Shown: one piece after another, positions 4,202 through 5,293 of the stretch | Numbering within the stretch: position 1 is the first letter of the stretch | Layout: every line of letters begins with the position of its first letter | Origin: Chloroflexota bacterium | Lineage (GTDB): Bacteria; Chloroflexota; Anaerolineae; Anaerolineales; Villigracilaceae | Length of the DNA: 5,293 nucleotides | Assembly: GCA_021796315.1 (NCBI GenBank) | Contig: JAJYOH010000447.1 | Coordinates: forward strand, 1 to 5,293 | Reading direction: 5' to 3' | The notes under the pieces: generated by a model | Databases searched by the model: none | What the model was told of the DNA's origin: nothing | What the model saw: only the letters and a program-made list of their open reading frames with translations | Translations under genes and position numbers: made by a program

Positions 4202-5293
4202 ATGAAAAATGTAATCAAACAAGTCATCGCACAAATTCCGTTCACTGCCGACCTTTACGATTCGATGCGTAAGGATCGTCCGAACACGCGCTACAACCTG
4301 AGCCAACTCGAAGCCGCATTGCCGAAGGCTGTTGAAGAAGCGCGGCCTTTTATTCAAAGCGCAAAACCGAAAAGCAAACTCCTGCTCTTCGCCACTTTGC
4401 ATTACTGGGTCGAGCAGGCTGCCATCGTTGGACTTGCTTTGCGCGGCATGGGACACGAAGTCACCGTCGCTTATTTGCCGTATCACGATTGGCGCAAGGA
4501 CATCAACAAATTTGACCTGCGGCGGCAGGATTTATACACGCGGCGTGTTTTGAAACCTCTCGCCGGACTCGTGAACGTCGCTTCCCTGCTCGACCCTTCG
4601 ACACGCTCAGGGCAGCGCATCAAACCGGCCTCCGTTTTACCGGCTTCTCTCAAAGCTGGCATTTCCCTCGTCTCCAACTACGACGCGCAATACACGCTTC
4701 AAGTCGAAGATGTGAATACGAACTCTGCGTTGTATCAGATGAGACTCAAACGTAACGACTTTGCCGCGCGCGCCGCACTGGCCTTGATCCAATCCGAGAA
4801 GCCAGACGCGATTTTGATCCCGAACGGGACGATCACAGAACTCGGCGCGGTCTATCGTGTAGCGCGCCATCTGAATATCCGCACGATCACGTATGAATTC
4901 AACGACCAGCGCGAGCAAGTCTGGATCGCGCAAGATGATGAAGTCATGCACCAGAATACAGACGCTTTATGGAAAGCGCGCGGCGGAAATAAATTGACAA
5001 ACCCCGAACGTGCTTTGATCGAAGAACTTGAATCGGCGCGCATGGGCGGAAAATCCTTTGGCAAATCCGTCCGCAAGTGGCAGGATGTGGAAACCAAAGG
5101 CGGCGAAGCGCTTCGCAAAGAATTGGGATTGGATAAAAAGCGTCCCATCGTGTTGCTGGCGACGAATGTTTTAGGCGATAGTTTGACTCTGGGACGAAAC
5201 GTCTTCGCGCACAGCATGGCCGATTGGATCACAAAAACCGTCCAGTTTTTTGCGACCCGCCCCGAGGTCCAGTTGGTGATTCGCCTCCACCCC
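4202..5293 (+). CDS. Glycosyltransferase-like (GT-B fold, capsule-synthesis-like) protein, 5' part only
   Basis: The frame stays open from ATG 4202 to the window end: 364 residues with no stop. I do not recognise a named gene. Residues 58-95 look like the first Rossmann strand and helix of a GT-B enzyme (K-L-L-L-F-A-T-L-H-Y-W-V, then A-L-R-G-M-G-H-E-V-T-V). Residues 199-233 (K-P-D-A-I-L-I-P-N-G-T, then A-R-H-L-N-I-R-T-I-T-Y-E) resemble the close of that domain in capsule polysaccharide proteins. Residues 314-364 open a second domain, P-I-V-L-L-A-T-N-V to V-I-R-L-H-P; the R-x-H-P ending is common in capsule-synthesis and glycerophosphotransferase-like families. No signal peptide or membrane helix is evident; a cytoplasmic or membrane-associated role in glycan assembly is inferred from this and from the export genes before it. 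No good ribosome binding site precedes 4202, perhaps because the foldback repeat sits there; M22 (4265) is the alternative start. D131-Q138 are encoded by an inserted short palindrome. Confidence 0.78.
   Translation, partial: MKNVIKQVIAQIPFTADLYDSMRKDRPNTRYNLSQLEAALPKAVEEARPFIQSAKPKSKLLLFATLHYWVEQAAIVGLALRGMGHEVTVAYLPYHDWRKDINKFDLRRQDLYTRRVLKPLAGLVNVASLLDPSTRSGQRIKPASVLPASLKAGISLVSNYDAQYTLQVEDVNTNSALYQMRLKRNDFAARAALALIQSEKPDAILIPNGTITELGAVYRVARHLNIRTITYEFNDQREQVWIAQDDEVMHQNTDALWKARGGNKLTNPERALIEELESARMGGKSFGKSVRKWQDVETKGGEALRKELGLDKKRPIVLLATNVLGDSLTLGRNVFAHSMADWITKTVQFFATRPEVQLVIRLHP
4594..4612. repeat. REP-like short imperfect palindrome inside the glycosyltransferase gene
   Basis: CCCTTCGACACGCTCAGGG has paired ends CCCT/AGGG and a TCGACACGCTC centre. 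It resembles a short dispersed repeat (CCTTCGAC...GCTCAGG) that I recall as abundant between genes in Chloroflexota and other environmental genomes; the copy number here is not known. In this copy it is read in frame as P-S-T-R-S-G, residues 132-137, without breaking the protein. Confidence 0.6.

Noticed and set aside
3959..4486. Minus-strand open frame of 175 residues across the wzt-glycosyltransferase gap
   Set aside because: It crosses the foldback repeat and is antisense to two well-supported genes; its translation is Arg/Cys-rich and shows no recognisable motif.
4637..5232. Overlapping minus-strand open frames within the glycosyltransferase region
   Set aside because: They are antisense shadows of the + strand frame that stays open from 4202 to the end and carries Rossmann-like motifs.

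Overview
The window is a stretch of a surface-polysaccharide (O-antigen or capsule type) gene cluster. All genes lie on the + strand and are tightly packed like one operon. The order is: the 3' end of an NAD-dependent sugar epimerase/dehydratase (1-519), a small four-helix bundle (S23/IVP family) gene (556-972), a GDP-L-fucose synthase-like epimerase/reductase (959-1951), an ABC-2 polysaccharide export permease of Wzm type (1957-2805), its ATPase of Wzt type with a C-terminal glycan-recognition domain (2807-4105), and the 5' part of a GT-B-like glycosyltransferase or capsule-synthesis-like protein (4202-5293, running off the window).

The biochemical logic is coherent. Two SDR enzymes make a nucleotide-activated (probably deoxy) sugar, a glycosyltransferase-like protein would help assemble the glycan, and Wzm/Wzt would carry the finished lipid-linked chain across the inner membrane. 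The extra domain on Wzt suggests that the transporter checks the chain end before export.

What is not ordinary is the amount of small repeated DNA wedged into the operon. (1) The four-helix bundle gene is bracketed by two arrays of degenerate 7-base units in inverted orientation (520-554 and 972-1000). The right array is translated as an atypical N-terminal extension of the fucose synthase-like enzyme, and the small gene carries the downstream ribosome binding site and start codon inside its own last codons. It looks like a self-contained cassette inserted between two sugar genes. (2) The whole 96-base gap between wzt and the glycosyltransferase gene is a foldback element with two mutually exclusive pairings. 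(3) A short REP-like imperfect palindrome sits in frame inside the glycosyltransferase coding sequence.

Organism: base composition is balanced (about 50% G+C where counted by hand, about 45% in the four-helix bundle gene). S23-family genes combined with short dispersed palindromes of the TCGAC...CTC and GGTCTCG...CTCGACC types suggest an environmental bacterium, most likely Chloroflexota (Anaerolineae-like). This is an impression from repeat style and protein flavour, not proof. I see no rRNA, tRNA, CRISPR array, transposase, convincing promoter or rho-independent terminator. No gene-free stretch exceeds 300 bases.
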